From: Macrothele yani
Taxonomy: Eukaryota; Arthropoda; Arachnida; Araneae; Macrothelidae
Length of the DNA: 64,000 bases
Reading direction: 5' to 3'
NCBI GenBank assembly: GCA_039090855.1
Contig: CM076991.1
Coordinates: 74,031,349 to 74,095,348 of the forward strand
In this document: positions 34,323 to 45,382 of the stretch, one piece after another
How positions within the stretch are numbered: position 1 is the first letter of the stretch
Layout of the letters: each line of letters starts with the position of its first letter
Position numbers and translations under genes: made by a program
The notes under the pieces: model-generated
What the model was told of the DNA's origin: nothing
Seen by the model: only the letters and a program-made list of their open reading frames with translations
The model's database searches: none

Positions 34323-36720
34323 CAATTACTCTGAGAAGCATGAGGGAAAGTGCTCTTTTAAGAACACCTGGCTCTTGAAAACAGACTCAAATGGACTTAA
34401 AATATCATCATGGTGCCAAAAACACAGTAAATTGGAGTTTTATTGCAAACTGTGTACATGTGCTGTGAGTGTAGAGAAAAAAGGATTCCAGGCAGTATCG
34501 CAGCATGTAGAAAGGGAGAAACATAAAAAACTTTCTTGTGAAGTTTTTGGATCTAATCAGTTACATTTGTCTGTAATGACTCCTCATGATTCAGCTTGTG
34601 ATAAAAAGTCTAACAGTGATCAGTCATCAGTACAGCTTGTTTGTAACCGTGATAGTGTTGCAGCTGCAGAGCTTGTGTAGAACATATGAAGTCTGTGGCA
34701 AGTAATTACTCATTTTTTAGCTGCCAGAATCTGGGTAAAGTTTTGCAGTCAATGTTTGCTGGTGTACCTAAAGAGTTTTCTCTGAGTCCAAAGAAACTCA
34801 AATATCTAATCACAGATGGTTTAGCTCCTTACTTTAATGGCTGCATGCTGGAAGAGGCTCGTCAATGCTATTATTCCGTATGTTTTGATGTAACTACAAA
34901 TGTTGAAGGGAAAAAGAAATTATCCATATTAAATTTTGGTCAGAAGTGAAAAAAGAAATTGTGACAAGGCATCTTGCAAGACTTTTCCTTGGCTGAGCTG
35001 ATGGTGATACTTTGTATGAAAAACTAAAAGACGCAATAGACCAAGCTCATTTACCCTTTAATAAATTGCTGTTGATAGGATCTTATGGGCCAAATGTAAA
35101 CAGCAAAGTTCTGCATCTCTTCAATGAGAAAATGAAGCATTGTAGGAATACATCTCTTACAGATGTTGGTACTTGCAGCTTGCATACTGTCCACAATGCT
35201 TTTTTAAAATGTTTACAGTGCCTTGGTGAAGAAGCATCAGAATTGGTAATAGCAGTCTATTATTATTTTCATGGATGGCCTTCTAGGTGTGCAGAGTATG
35301 GTAAGATACAAGCTAGTTTGAAGCTACCACAAAATGTTTTTATCAAGCATTCGACGTCTCGATGGCTCACCTTTAAAAAACCTGCTTCTAGATTGTTGAA
35401 GCAATGGGATGGAGTGGTTTTTTATTTCCTCAAGCGTATCCCACTGAAAGACTCAGGAGCTGTGAATTCTGCATCTTACAGAAAAATTGCTAATTTTTTA
35501 AGGATACCCTCAATAAAGGCTGAACTGTGCTTTACTATATCTTCTGCTGACATTTTCACTGTCTTTACGACAAAATTTCAAAGTGATGTGCCACATAATA
35601 AAAATTTATTCTTAGAATTGTTTCAACTAGTGCAGTGCATTGTTGGTAGCATTTGTACATCTTCAATATTGCAAATATTTTCACAAAATTGAATTTGATC
35701 ATTCGATATTGTTTGCAGAAGCAAATCTTGTTCTGCTTAAGCAAATTGTTTTAAGTGATTTTGTTAAATGCGAGCTCTCCAAACTATCAGAGAAGGAAAA
35801 TGTAAGTTTCCTGAAAAATGTGCAATCATGTTTTATAATTACATGTAAGCACCTACTCCTCAAGATTCCTGTGTCATCCTGACTGGTGAAAGCTCTCCGG
35901 TGCATTAATCTTGAAGAAGTTACTCTCCCGCTAAGCTGTCGTGACATAATTCATGTTGCAAAAGCCCTTCCATTTGAAGTTCCTGAAGATTCTGCAAATG
36001 GAGAGAAATTTCTCAAAAAATAAAAGCTTAAGAATTGAGCAATATTGGTCTCAGTTTTTTGAAAAGCAAAGTGCAGCAGGCAGCACAAAATATCCAGCTG
36101 TAACAAAAGTTGTTAAGGCAGCATTTTTTTTGTCCCGTGGCAATGGGGATGTAGAGCATCTATTTTCAATCTCCAGATGGACATTGACAGAAGATAGAGC
36201 ATCAATGTCAGAGTGCACCTTAAATGACATAATGGTGACAAAAGATGCTCTTAAGCAATATCACAACGATCAACATTTGGTGCTAATAACCAGAAGCCTC
36301 ATAAAATATGCTCATAATGCATATAGAAAATATTATGAATACCTTACAGAATGCAAGAAAGTGAAGGAAGAAGAAGAGATAAAGAAAGTGAGAAGGAAAA
36401 GTTATGAATAGAAAATGAAGAAAGTTTTAATATAATGACGCAAAAAAAAAAAAAAAAAAAAAAAAAGGAAAATGACCCGCAGAAGATGACAGCAGAGTTC
36501 AAAAAGAAGAGTGCAGAGCATAAAAAGACTGGAGAAGTTGCACAGCAATTGTTTACTGTGGCCACGGAGAGATTAAAGAATGCTTTGAAAAAAAAATGGT
36601 TTAAAGGAGGCTTATTTGGCTCAGGTCATGCTACAAGGTGTTCAGACAATGCAGTTGGAGGAAATCAAGAAAAATGGAGAGGTTTACAGCCTGCAGAATA
36701 TTGTTGAAAAAAGAAAAGAC
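34323..36720 (+). pseudogene. hAT-like transposase with BED-type zinc finger
   Basis: A TTTGGTTTCAG acceptor precedes 34323, so this is probably a 3' exon. The first frame (to 34680) encodes a BED-like finger, FYCKLCTCAVSVEKKGFQAV then QHVEREKHKK. Later frames (34686-34949, 35012-35692, 35640-35882) give the central region, including SVCFDVTTNVEG, DVGTCSLHTVHNAFLKC and FIKHSTSRWLT. The C-terminal dimerisation segment (35953-36411) has IEQYWSQFFEKQ, YPAVTKVVKAAFFLSRGNGD and VEHLFSISRW. A charged tail follows to 36707 after an A-rich tract. Stops and frameshifts separate the blocks, so it is inactive. It may be the transposase of the candidate large element at 17092-37470. Confidence 0.7.
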
Positions 36721-37489
36721 TCATTAATCACATTCTTTGTCTCAAAGAAGCAAAAGACAAATTGATGATGTCTGGGGCTTGTGATGTTGCTGGCATAATT
36801 CTTTTACAAGCGAGTAATGTTATTTGTTATCAAACACATTTTTTCGTTGTTGTTTTTTTATTGTTGAGTCTTGTGCATCATATATAGGAAACTAAAATAG
36901 TTTATTATAAAAAGTAGCAATTTTGTGTGTGCTTTTTTTGTTTTTTTTTTAATCATAGTGTGTGAATGTTTTGTAATTGTGTGAGATAAAGTCTGTGTTG
37001 CAAGGAAATGATTTCCTACCCTGTTGCATTACAAACGAAATTTTCTTTAAATTGAACTTGTTTTGGTAAATAGTTTAAGTCAACTTGTTTTCTTGAATTA
37101 TCAAGAGAGTTTCTTTTGCAATGAAGTACTGTTAGTATTATGTTTTATCAAGTACAGATTGTTTTTGTTTTTGCACATTGTTTTCTTTTTGGAGTCAATG
37201 TGTTACCTTGAAATGGACCTGTTGCATTGCAACATATTTGATTAGTTAAAATATTCTTTAAAATGAACTTAAAAGTACATTAAATCAGCTGATTGTTATT
37301 GATGATGTGGTACTCCCTCTAAGAATTAGGTCACCTTTTATTTGTCATTTTAATCTTCTTTGTGTAGTTTTTTTTTTTTTTTTGTAACTATAGTCACTTT
37401 TCTGTTATTTTTTTGTAATTTTAGTCACTTTTATCACCTTTTCTGCTTCAGTTTGGTGCTCCTAGGCTTGTGATTTTTAACAAAACCCC
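36721..37489. other. Non-coding 3' region with CACCTTT/CACTTTT repeats
   Basis: No gene is visible. Positions 37325-37445 contain repeated GTCACCTTTT and AGTCACTTTT motifs resembling those at 17107-17155, ending in CCTAGGCTTG at 37470. This may be the subterminal region of the large hAT-like element. Confidence 0.4.
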
Positions 37490-37790
37490 ATAGACCGAAA
37501 TGTAGGGGCATTAGGTCCAGTGATCGGGGAGATGGGGAGGGCATGCAATTGGGCCGCCTCGACCAATCCAAACTGGGACTTCAGCATCAAGGTAAGAAGT
37601 AATGTTCTTGTGGTAGTGAGGAGATGCCTGTCTTATTTTTAAATGAAACCTCCTTCTATTTGTTTCCTTGAGGATTGGCATTAGGTAAATCTGAAGCATG
37701 TCCAGGTATGTGATTCCAGTAACAGTTCTTTCAGCAAAGAAAAGTGGGCCAAAAGCGGAACACAACTCATGGCACAAAAGATGTTTACCT
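37490..37790 (-). pseudogene. Tc1/mariner-superfamily transposase fragment
   Basis: Minus-strand translation gives SAFGPLFFAERTVTGITYLD and MLQIYLMPIL, then SPHYHKNITSYLD and WIGRGGPIACPPHLPD. This corresponds to the catalytic core type with a FQQDGAPPHYH block and a WIGRRGPI.WPPRSPDL block. The second-aspartate region is altered (IRQASPHYH), and a stop or frameshift follows immediately, so it is a short dead fragment. No terminal repeats were found. Confidence 0.65.
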
Positions 37791-38061
37791 TGGGACTGTC
37801 CCTTTTTTGTCAGGAGTCAGAGTTGTCCTGAAATTCCTGATTTTTATTTTTTGTCCTGAAATGTCCTTATTTTTGTTCTATATCCTGAAAATTTGAGTCT
37901 AATCCTGAAATTTTAAGAATAAATGGTAAACTGTGTATAGTGATTCATCATCTAGTGTTTACAAGTACCACGTAAATAAAAAGATGGAACGAGCAAGAGG
38001 ATAAAAAGATGGAACATCCTTACCAAGAACTGTCACTCTTGTAATTTGTGATGTACTCAAA
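37791..38061. other. Fragment with repeated TCCTGAAAT motifs
   Basis: TCCTGAAAT-type motifs recur at 37830-37915. Similar text occurs near 17620-17650 inside the hAT-like element. I see no gene. Confidence 0.4.
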
Positions 38062-38915
38062 CAGGGTTCCCACTCAACCTGGAAAACGGGGAAAACCTGG
38101 AATTCTCAGGGAATTTGAAAATGGTTCCAAAAATCAGGGAAAACTCAGGGAAAATTACCCTTTTTTGTAAAAATCAGGGAAAATTACCCTTTTTTGTAAA
38201 AATCAGGGAAAATTAACTTTTTTTTTTTTTGTAAAAATCAATGGATATTTTATTTTGCCAAAAAAACATTTTTTCAAAATTTCAAACTTTTGCTTGCAAT
38301 TACTGCCTGCTTAGAATTGGTAGATCTTACTTTCAGTTATATTAAGTATTTCCTTTATTTTCTAAAAAAAGATGCAAAATTGAATTTTTAAAATTGTCAG
38401 TTATTAAGCTTTTGTTCAATTTCTGCAGGCAGTTGTTATAACATGGGACAATTAGGCACAATGGCTCCTGCTTGAAGAAACACTTCACAAGAGAACCAAC
38501 CAAATGATGGATCAAATTTCTTTGTCTGTTGCTTCTCTTGAAACATGTTTCTTTGAACAGAGCCATTCCATCATTAAGCTTAGCTGCATTGTGTTATAGA
38601 AAAACTGAAACTATTCAACTGACAGATTTTTCTTACATATGACCTGTTTCTATGGGAATGTATATACAAAAGTTCACAGAACTTTGGTACAGAAAATAAT
38701 GTGCACAGTTAGTTGTTATTAATGAAAAGCAGATAATTTTATAAAGACAAATTACTTAAAGAATTTACAAGTGTGTGCTTTGGTGAGAAAAATGAATGGA
38801 ATGGAATGAAATGTAACAATTCTTTGCAACATGCCACTCTGGAAAACTTTAAAAACCACCTGGAGAACCTGGAAAAGTCAGGGAATTTTTTTATTACTTT
38901 TGAGTGGGAACCCTG
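38062..38915. mobile_element. Non-autonomous hAT-like element, 5-bp TSD
   Basis: Perfect 16-bp inverted ends CAGGGTTCCCACTCAA lie at 38062 and, inversely, at 38900-38915. TCAAA is duplicated on both sides (38057-38061 and 38916-38920). Near the left end a ~30-bp unit containing AAAAATCAGGGAAAATTACC is tandemly repeated. No transposase is encoded. Confidence 0.8.
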
Positions 38916-39119
38916 TCAAATGCGTTCCCGTGTTTGTGAGATCTTTTAAGAATCGAAGCTTCCGTGAAGCTGCTTCTTATGGAGGATGCACAGAGATGCC
39001 AACCATTATGGAATCTCCGTAATTATCACGGATTTACCCAGGATTACGGATGATTTACAAAAAATTACAGATATTCAGATTTTTGCGGTTATTAAGAAAG
39101 TTTTACTGGTTTTGTAATT

Positions 39120-39860
39120 AATCAATGTAAAAGCCTCTGAACAAAGTTTGTAACACGGCTCTTTGTTTCTTTTTTTTTTCTTAGGAGGGGGAATTTCTTT
39201 TGCTTGTTTGAAAGAGTGCAAAAAAAAAAAAAAAAAAAAAAAAAAGATTGCCGCCGTGCCAGGATTATGTAGGCCCAGCATGCTTCTTTCACCGTGGCCC
39301 AGGATTATGTTGGCCCAAAGCCTCTGAATAAAGTTCGTGACACACCTCTTTGTTTCTTTTCTTTCTTCTTTTTTTTTCCTCCAAAGAGAAAGAATTTGTT
39401 TTGCTGCTTTGAAAGCTAAGTGGAAAGGAAACATGGCGCCAGGCCGGGATTACGTCGACCTGGCGTGCTTCTTTCGCCGTGACCCAGGATTACATCAGCC
39501 TGGGCATGCTTCTTTCGCTGTGGCCTGGGATTGCGTCGGCCTGGTGCCTCTTAACAAAGTTCCTAATGCACCTCTTTGTTTCTTTTCTTTTTCTATTCTT
39601 TTTTCTTTTTTTCCTGAGGAGGAAGAATGTGTTTTGCTTGTTTGAAAGCCACACACATTCTTCCTCCTCAGGAAAAAAAAAGAAAGCACAACTTCGGGCT
39701 GGTATTACATTGGCCCAAAGCCTCTGAACAAAGTTCGTGACGCAGCTTTCTGTTTATTTTTATTTTATTTTATTTTATTTTTTTCTTTCTTTCTGAGGAG
39801 GAATTTGTTTTGCTTGTTTGAAAGCTAAGTAGAAAGAATGTACGGTGCAGAGCCCCGGGA
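39120..39860 (+). repeat. ~190-bp tandem repeats
   Basis: Four units share GCCTCTGAACAAAG, CCTCTTTGTTTCTTTT, a GAGGAGGAA(G)AAT block and CCGGGATTACGTC. Spacing between units is about 174-224 bp. Several poly-A and poly-T runs vary in length between units. Confidence 0.75.
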
Positions 39861-40179
39861 TTACGTCAACCGTTTTATCATTTGGGGCTTTCTCGTGATC
39901 AATGCACCGTTTGAGGACGGAATTCCATCATCCGGAAATGGAAGTGGAGGGAAGATTTCTCCTGTAATCATAATATTTTCTCATGATGTTCCTTCTGCCC
40001 AGTATTTTTCTTAAATATCCATTTATTCCATAAATACTTACATTTCAGCTTAAAAATTAAGGAAAGAGTTTCCCAAAACGGAAGACGGTCAAAGCAAAGA
40101 TTTCTCCTGTAATCATAATTATTTTTTTCCACGATGTTCTGACTATCCTGTGTTGTTGTTAAGTGTTGCATATGACTAT

Positions 40180-40650
40180 ATTTTGAAGAAATTCAGACTG
40201 AAAAGTGAATTTCTGCTGCACGCAGAAGTTGCTGATATAGGAATTAGGATGGAAGAAGCTTCCTGTTCTTCAGTATTGTACTTGGCAAATATTTTCCCAG
40301 CTGCTGTTGTTGGTGACAGTGATCTAGACAAGTTGGAATTGGAGTTTGCCTTGTACCAAATTGATGAATTGGAAGGTGTTTCGAATAGGCCTACAATTGA
40401 TACTGCATGGCCAAACATTTTGAAAATAACTGGTGCAATTCATGCTAAAAAGTATGAAGTTTTAAACACATCTGATGTATGCTATTCTTGTTGTGCCACA
40501 TGTTAATCTAACTGCAGAAAGAATTTTTAGCATTGTCCGTAAAAGTCAAACAGAATTTAGGCCAAACCTAGCCACTGAAACTTTAGGGGTGTTGCTAGCC
40601 TTAAAAGCGAAAAAAATTCCTGCTAACAACTGGGCAATAATTTAGATAGC
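40180..40650 (+). pseudogene. hAT-like transposase C-terminus
   Basis: The frame 40150-40506 encodes LYLANIFPAAVVGDSDLDKL, LEFALYQIDELEG and PTIDTAWPNILK. After a frameshift at about 40490 it continues LVVPHVNLTAERIFSIVRKS, then TEFRPNLATETLGVLLALK. This is the hAT dimerisation segment, in which PHSNA.CERVFS.VRK.KTEFRPNLS is common. The upstream catalytic part is missing. One frameshift and truncation make it a remnant. Confidence 0.7.
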
Positions 40651-40822
40651 CTTTTAGTAAAAGAATAAGATCTCTGCATTTGTACCAATATTTGATTTAA
40701 TTTACCTGCAGGTCCGCCAAAATACACTCGCTGACAATAAAATTTGCTCACCTAGAAGAAAACATGCTACAACCGCAAAACTTTGCAAATAGCTAGAGTG
40801 TGTGCTGGTATGCAAATGATCC

Positions 40823-41080
40823 ATGTTTAGTGCTAGTGTGCATAACCACACACCCTGTGGTGGCGCTGCAAGCACGAACCGGCAGCCTTATAAACCGGCG
40901 TGTAGTCGATGCCCCATCAAAACAAAAAGCACCAGCCAATGCAAGCAAGAGTACAGAGTGACAAGAATGCCAGGTAGATGCCAGAGACGTCTATTTACGC
41001 AACTTATGGACTTTAAGAGAGGCCTGATCGTTGGGCTAAAAACTGCAGGATGGTTGGAACGCCATATAGCTCGCCACGTG
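40823..41080 (+). pseudogene. Tc1-like transposase N-terminal fragment
   Basis: Starting at the ATG at 40967, the product MPGRCQRRLFTQLMDFKRGL, then IVGLKTAGWLERHIARHV, matches the paired-like helix-turn-helix of Tc1-family transposases (TQLTDFERGRIVGLREAGWS.R.IARH). The frame is cut at about 41080, exactly where the next PLE begins, so that PLE seems to have inserted into or next to a Tc1 element. The catalytic domain was not found on the far side. Confidence 0.7.
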
Positions 41081-41160
41081 GATAGAGGTTATTATTCAAA
41101 AAAGTTGGTGGTCAAATTTTCGAACTAAAGCCTAGTTCGCCATCAGGACTACGTCACTGC

Positions 41161-42568
41161 CAGTCAAGAGTTCCACAGATCTATGGTACAATAAAAGTTC
41201 ACAAAGAAGGCCATCCAATAAGACCTATAATAGACACTAGAAATTCACCACTCTCCAACATTAATTATTATTTACTTGATCAGCTCAAAGATATTTTCCC
41301 TTCTCCTCCCTACCTTCTAAAAAATTCCATGCAGCTGAAAGGAAAACTAGACAACTTGCCAGAATTAATTCATCCAGTAATGGCAAGCCTGGATATAGTA
41401 TCTTTGTATACCAACATTAACCTGGACCTCTTGCTGGAATTCATTGCGGATGGTCTCGTGAAAAAAATAGTATTCCATAATCACAATAGAGAAATACTAC
41501 TTGGCATATATGAACTGCTCCTAATTTCTTTCAAGAATAATTTCTTCCAGTTTGGTAAGAAATATTACAGGCAAACTTTAGGACTTGCGATGGGTTTTCC
41601 ACTAGCACCTCTACTAGCAAATTATTATGTTGGTAAACTAGAGGCAAAAATCCTTACACAACCTTCAATATTTGCTCTCTATGTAAGATGCATGGATGAT
41701 GTCCTAATTATAGTAGATACTGTGGACCAATCTCTACCCTCTCAGATTCTGGCAGAATTTAACTTAGTAGAAAATACCTTGCAGTACACCCTGGAGCTGG
41801 AAAAAGCCCATAGCATCAATTTCCTTGATTTAATCTTGACCTCAAGAGAGGGGAGAATATTCACTCAGCTTTTTAAAAAACCCACTAACACAGGGAAGAT
41901 GTCAGACTTCTACTCATTCCACCCTGATTATATTAAATCGAATACAGCGAGACAATTTATGGAAAAAATTGAAGTCCTGGTTTCTTCAGCTACTCAAAAA
42001 GATCTTCACAAAGAAGAATTAAAAGAAATATTGGCAGAAAACAATTACCCCTCCCCATATGTTGAGAAAATATTTAAACAAGTGCCAAAAAAGAAGCTGG
42101 AAATAAACAACTTCAAATTCACCAGTAAAATTACGTACCACAAGGGACTTTTCGAAAAACTGAAGAGGATCGGACCAAAATGTAATATCAGGCTTGCTGC
42201 AGATCTAAATAACAAATTAAAGAAATTCCTGCCAGCTTTAAAGCAGAAAGAAGTGGACATACAATTGCAAGAAGGAGTAACATATTGCATCGACTGTAAC
42301 TGCGGACTCAGCTATATAGGAGAAATGGAGAAGTATTAAGGTCCGAATGAAAGAACACCAAGCAGCTATTAGGAACATTAGTAACAAAACAGGGCTAGAC
42401 AGACATATACAAGCAAGTGGACACTCCATAAATTGGGACTCAGTAAGAATAATCACCCACCAGTCAAACTTAGTAAAGAGGAAACTAGAAGAAGGGATCG
42501 AAATAGCAAGAAGAAGAAGTACCACAATTAACGATAATTGCGGTTGGACTCTTCCAACTGAGTGGTAG
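41161..42568 (+). pseudogene. PLE-D reverse transcriptase with GIY-YIG endonuclease
   Basis: An open frame runs from before 41161 to the stop at 42337-42339. It shows PQIYGTIKVHKEGHPIRPII, SLDIVSLYTNINLD, GLAMGFPLAPLLANYYV and an active-site block LYVRCMDDVLII. The catalytic DD pair is intact, but the usual Y and V before it are C and M. FLDLILT follows, then the linker and the start of the endonuclease, VTYCIDCNCGLSYIGE. One frameshift near 42330 moves the rest (MKEHQAAIRN, RHIQASGHSINWD, KRKLEEGIEIA) into another frame, to 42568. The reverse transcriptase primes on nicked DNA and the GIY-YIG domain makes the nick. The single frameshift suggests a relatively young insertion. Confidence 0.85.
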
Positions 42569-42593
42569 CAACTACTCCACCAGTGACGTAGTC

Positions 42594-42622
42594 CTGATGA
42601 CGAACTAGGCTTTAGTTCGAAA
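42594..42622 (+). ncRNA. Hammerhead-ribozyme-like core in PLE-D right end
   Basis: CTGATGA (42594-42600) is followed by a perfect helix II, GAACTA / TAGTTC around GGCTT, and GAAA (42619-42622). The left terminal block has the inverse copy near 41117-41146, with CTGATGG instead. The cleavage triplet and helix III are not resolved. Confidence 0.55.
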
Positions 42623-42914
42623 ATTTGACCACCAACTTTTTTGAATAATAACCTCTATAAGACCCGTAAAAAAGTTAATTTCACAGTTGGGTACTATTTC
42701 AAAGGCAGGAGATATGGTAAATTGCAAATTCTTGAATATTGGTATGCAAATTACATTGGCATGATTGATGAATGATTCTGAAGCAGCTGATATGTAGGAA
42801 TGTCTGTATTTTGGTAAAAAGGCATGATGTTTTACTTAGCAGTAGTCTTTTTATTAAGTGATCTATGGAGTCTGTTGTACTCATCTTAACATATGAGAAA
42901 TTTATGCAGCTATG

Positions 42915-43098
42915 CATGAAAAAAGGATTGTGAGTATGAAGTACAAAAAGGTCTTGTGTGCGTTGTGTGATGGATGTCAGTGAAGTGGCTTGAGCTGTGT
43001 ACCAAGATGCATGAAAAAAGGATTGTGGGTATGAAGTACAAAAAGGTCTTGTGTGATGGATGTCAGTGAAGTGGCTTGAGCTGTGTGCCAAGATAGCT
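42915..43098 (+). repeat. ~95-bp tandem duplication
   Basis: A block beginning GCATGAAAAAAGGATTGTG and ending at GCTGTGTGCCAAGAT occurs twice in a row, with a small deletion in the second copy. The surrounding 42661-43297 shows no gene. Confidence 0.85.
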
Positions 43099-43297
43099 GC
43101 AAATGGAAACACTTGAAGGGAGGTCATCTCAAAGGTGCATCTTTTATTTGGTGAAAGAACTGCTTGCCTTTTAAGTTAACACTCAGAAGCACTGATCTGC
43201 ACTTCCAGAAAATTCCACATGCTGTGCTAAACTGATTAAGGTAATTAGCACTAAATCATCAGCATACTACGAACTACTGAAACCGGAACCATGCACA

Positions 43298-44581
43298 CAG
43301 TGTGGCAATTAAGTAATAAGAATTAAATTTTTTTTAAAATGGAAAAGCAGGAATGAATATATTTTATTCAAAGTATTTTCATCTTGCGTTAATGCTAAAA
43401 GTGACACAATCAGCCAACGAAAGGAAAGACTTGTAGAAGTCATCTTTTGGTACAGAGTGAAAAACTGATGTCATAGTTCTTTGCATGTCTTCAATGTCTT
43501 GCAGAACTTTTCCTTTTAAAGGCGGCTTTAATTTAGGGAATAGAAAGTAGTCACACAGTGATAAATCTGGAGAATAGGGAGGATAGTTGAGTACACACAC
43601 ACATTATCGTGCTAGAAATTGCTGCATGCTCACTGCTTTGTGTGCTGGTGCGTTATGGTGAAGAAGGAACCATTGTCCATTTTTGTATTCAGGTCTGACA
43701 CAAACAATCCTCTTATCATTCCAAAATGGATGTGTAAGCATTGCCAGTGACAGCTGTAACTCCAGGAATGAGCTTGTGATGCAAAAATCCTTTACTGTTG
43801 TAAAAGCACACAAACGTTTTGATTTTGAACTTCTGTAATCTGATCTTCTTTCCTTTGGGTGACTGTGGTAACATTTACTGAGTGCTCTGATGCTTTATTT
43901 CAGGATCACAGCAAAAACAGCATCTCTTGTCACCTACCACAGTGCATTGGAGAAAATTTTGCATTGTTTCTGCAGTCTCCAGGAAGTCTTTTGCATACTC
44001 CACTTGTGTATTTTCTAGTCGTCTCAAAACATACAGAACAAAGAGAGCACAAACTTTCTTTCCCTTAAATCTTGCACTAAAATTTGACAAATCGTTTCTT
44101 TATAATAAACTCCGGGCTCACATTCCAGCATCCTCAAGGTCGCATAACGATCACTTTTTGTCTTTTTGCAAAATTTCTCCACGAGTTCAGACATGCGCAC
44201 TGAAATAGAGTGTCCGAGTCTTTCATCATTTTCCAAGTTTTCCACCCATCCTTGAAACATACATACCATCAAAATATTTGTGTGCGAGATAGGCAATTAG
44301 CCCCATACACATCACATGACAATTGAACTGTCTCAAATGTAGTTTTACTGATTTTCAAACAGAACTGGATAGTTGCTTTCTATCTCATGATAGAGTTGTG
44401 GCTATGTCCTTCCACTAAATGGCATCATGCACAGTGTAAATAATCATCTGCACAATTCTCTGGCAAACACTATTACCACCGCATAGCTGATAAATGACTT
44501 ATAAAAAAATCACTCCTTCCCAACCTGTGTTTTACCAAGGTTTTTTAAAAAAACCAGTCTCATTACTTAATTGCTGCACTG
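43298..44581 (-). mobile_element. mariner element of a second family
   Basis: Inverted ends CAGTGTGGCAATTAAGTAAT (left) and CAGTGCAGCAATTAAGTAAT (inverse of right) define a 1284-bp element. The outside base pair is TA on the right; on the left it has decayed to CA. The minus strand carries a broken transposase. Confidence 0.8.
43370..44300 (-). pseudogene. mariner transposase remnant (second family)
   Basis: Minus-strand blocks in order are: VENLENDERLGHSISVRMSE with the second DNA-binding helix region; then ENTQVEYAKDFLETAET; then VVGDKRCCFCCDPEIKHQST, in which the usual TGDETW motif is degraded to GDKRCC; WFLLHHNAPAHKAVSMQQFL, where the catalytic aspartate of HDNAPAH is histidine; and YPPYSPDLSLCDYFLFPKLK with the third aspartate. 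The last block (KDDFYKSF) ends the protein. Two altered catalytic blocks plus frameshifts mean the gene is dead. Confidence 0.85.
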
Positions 44582-45270
44582 TATATTTCAATATCTGATA
44601 CTAAATTGCTTTCTTTAATCAGTTTCTCCATACAAACTAAATGCAAATATAGGAAAATCCTACATCTTCACCCCAAATTTAATTACAAACTGCTTGCCAA
44701 TACTTCTCTGTATCATGACTATTGAAAGACTAGGATTTTTGACTAATTTCAGTGCCTTGCTTCTCACATCGAAACTTGTCCCTTGTTACTTGGGCAAAAG
44801 TTTTTTTAAAGCTGATAAAACATTATACTTGTAGACAAATTTCCAAAATTGTATCTTTTTTTCACTAGAGTGTTGCTTTTTAAATATGGATTTTTGAGGA
44901 AGTTTTTTCTTCATTTATTAATTTTTCAGTATTACAATTCACTTCACCATGACAGCAGTTATAGTTAATCATTTGGGTCCATCCTTGCAGTATCTATAAC
45001 TCCATGTTGTTATCGATGATGAAGAGTTTGCTCTCATGATTATAGACAGTAACATGCTGTAAACTTTGTGTAGGCATGATAAAAAATAAAAAAATAATAC
45101 ACATTCCTCATTTGCTACTGACTTCCATCCGGAAATATTTATTTTTTCTTTCAAATTCTTCCATTACACTGTCATAAAAAGTATGGGCTTCAACATCAAA
45201 GTTTTCTGTAAAATATTTAAAGATAATCTGTCTTGTCCTTGCATACTGCATGAATAGGTTTTCATTCTCA
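44582..45270. other. Unassigned AT-rich sequence
   Basis: I see no supported gene, terminal repeat or RNA. Short frames here lack recognisable motifs. Confidence 0.5.
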
Positions 45271-45382
45271 CAATTTTAATGACACTACTTATTTAGTATG
45301 CTCAAGCATACTAAATAAGTAGTGTCATTAAAATTGAATAAGTAGTGTCATTAAAATTGAATAAGTAGTGTCATTAAAATTG
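45271..45382. repeat. Perfect hairpin followed by 23-bp direct repeats
   Basis: CAATTTTAATGACACTACTT and onward (45271-45302) pairs perfectly with the inverse sequence to 45336, around a 2-base centre. The right arm unit AATAAGTAGTGTCATTAAAA followed by TTG is then repeated directly two more times, to 45382. The array looks like slippage or re-copying of one hairpin arm. Confidence 0.9.

Larger units (their letters stand above)
17092..37470 (+). mobile_element. Candidate very large hAT-like element (repeat D copy 1) with nested insertions
   Basis: The left end CAGGGCTCGGAG (17092) and the inverse of the right end, CAAGCCTAGGAG (37470), match at 9 of 12 bases. Both are flanked by TGATTT (17086-17091 and 37471-37476). 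CACCTTT-type motifs are repeated near both ends. Copy 2 of the repeat begins at 45763 with CAGGCCTCAGAG. Inside are conserved exon-like blocks with splice-donor signals and a hAT-like transposase block at 34323-36720. Subtracting the hAT, LINE, mariner and Tigger insertions leaves about 7.7 kb. The ends are imperfect and 20 kb apart, so this is a hypothesis; what is certain is that 17092 to about 31944 is a repeat shared with 45763-55589. Confidence 0.4.
38991..40680 (+). mobile_element. hAT-like remnant with internal tandem repeats
   Basis: The left end reads CAGAGATGCCAACCATTATG. Inside are about four ~190-bp units (39130, 39318, 39542, 39716), each starting GCCTCTGAACAAAGTTCGTG and containing a CCAGGATTACGTC block, then sequence shared with 53020-53600 and 60960-61500. 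A transposase C-terminus ends the element (40180-40645). No right terminal repeat was identified, so the end is approximate. Confidence 0.5.
41083..42660 (+). mobile_element. Penelope-like element (PLE-D) with inverted terminal blocks
   Basis: About 80 bp at the left end (41083-41163) is the inverse complement of the right end (42576-42660). Each block holds a hammerhead-like core and ends in TTGAATAATAACCTCTAT on the outer side. Between them lies the best-preserved RT/GIY-YIG coding region of the window. The N-terminal part of the RT is missing, so it is 5'-truncated. Confidence 0.8.

Noticed and set aside
43927..44208. Plus-strand frame over the second mariner
   Set aside because: It is antisense to the mariner transposase and has no recognisable domain.
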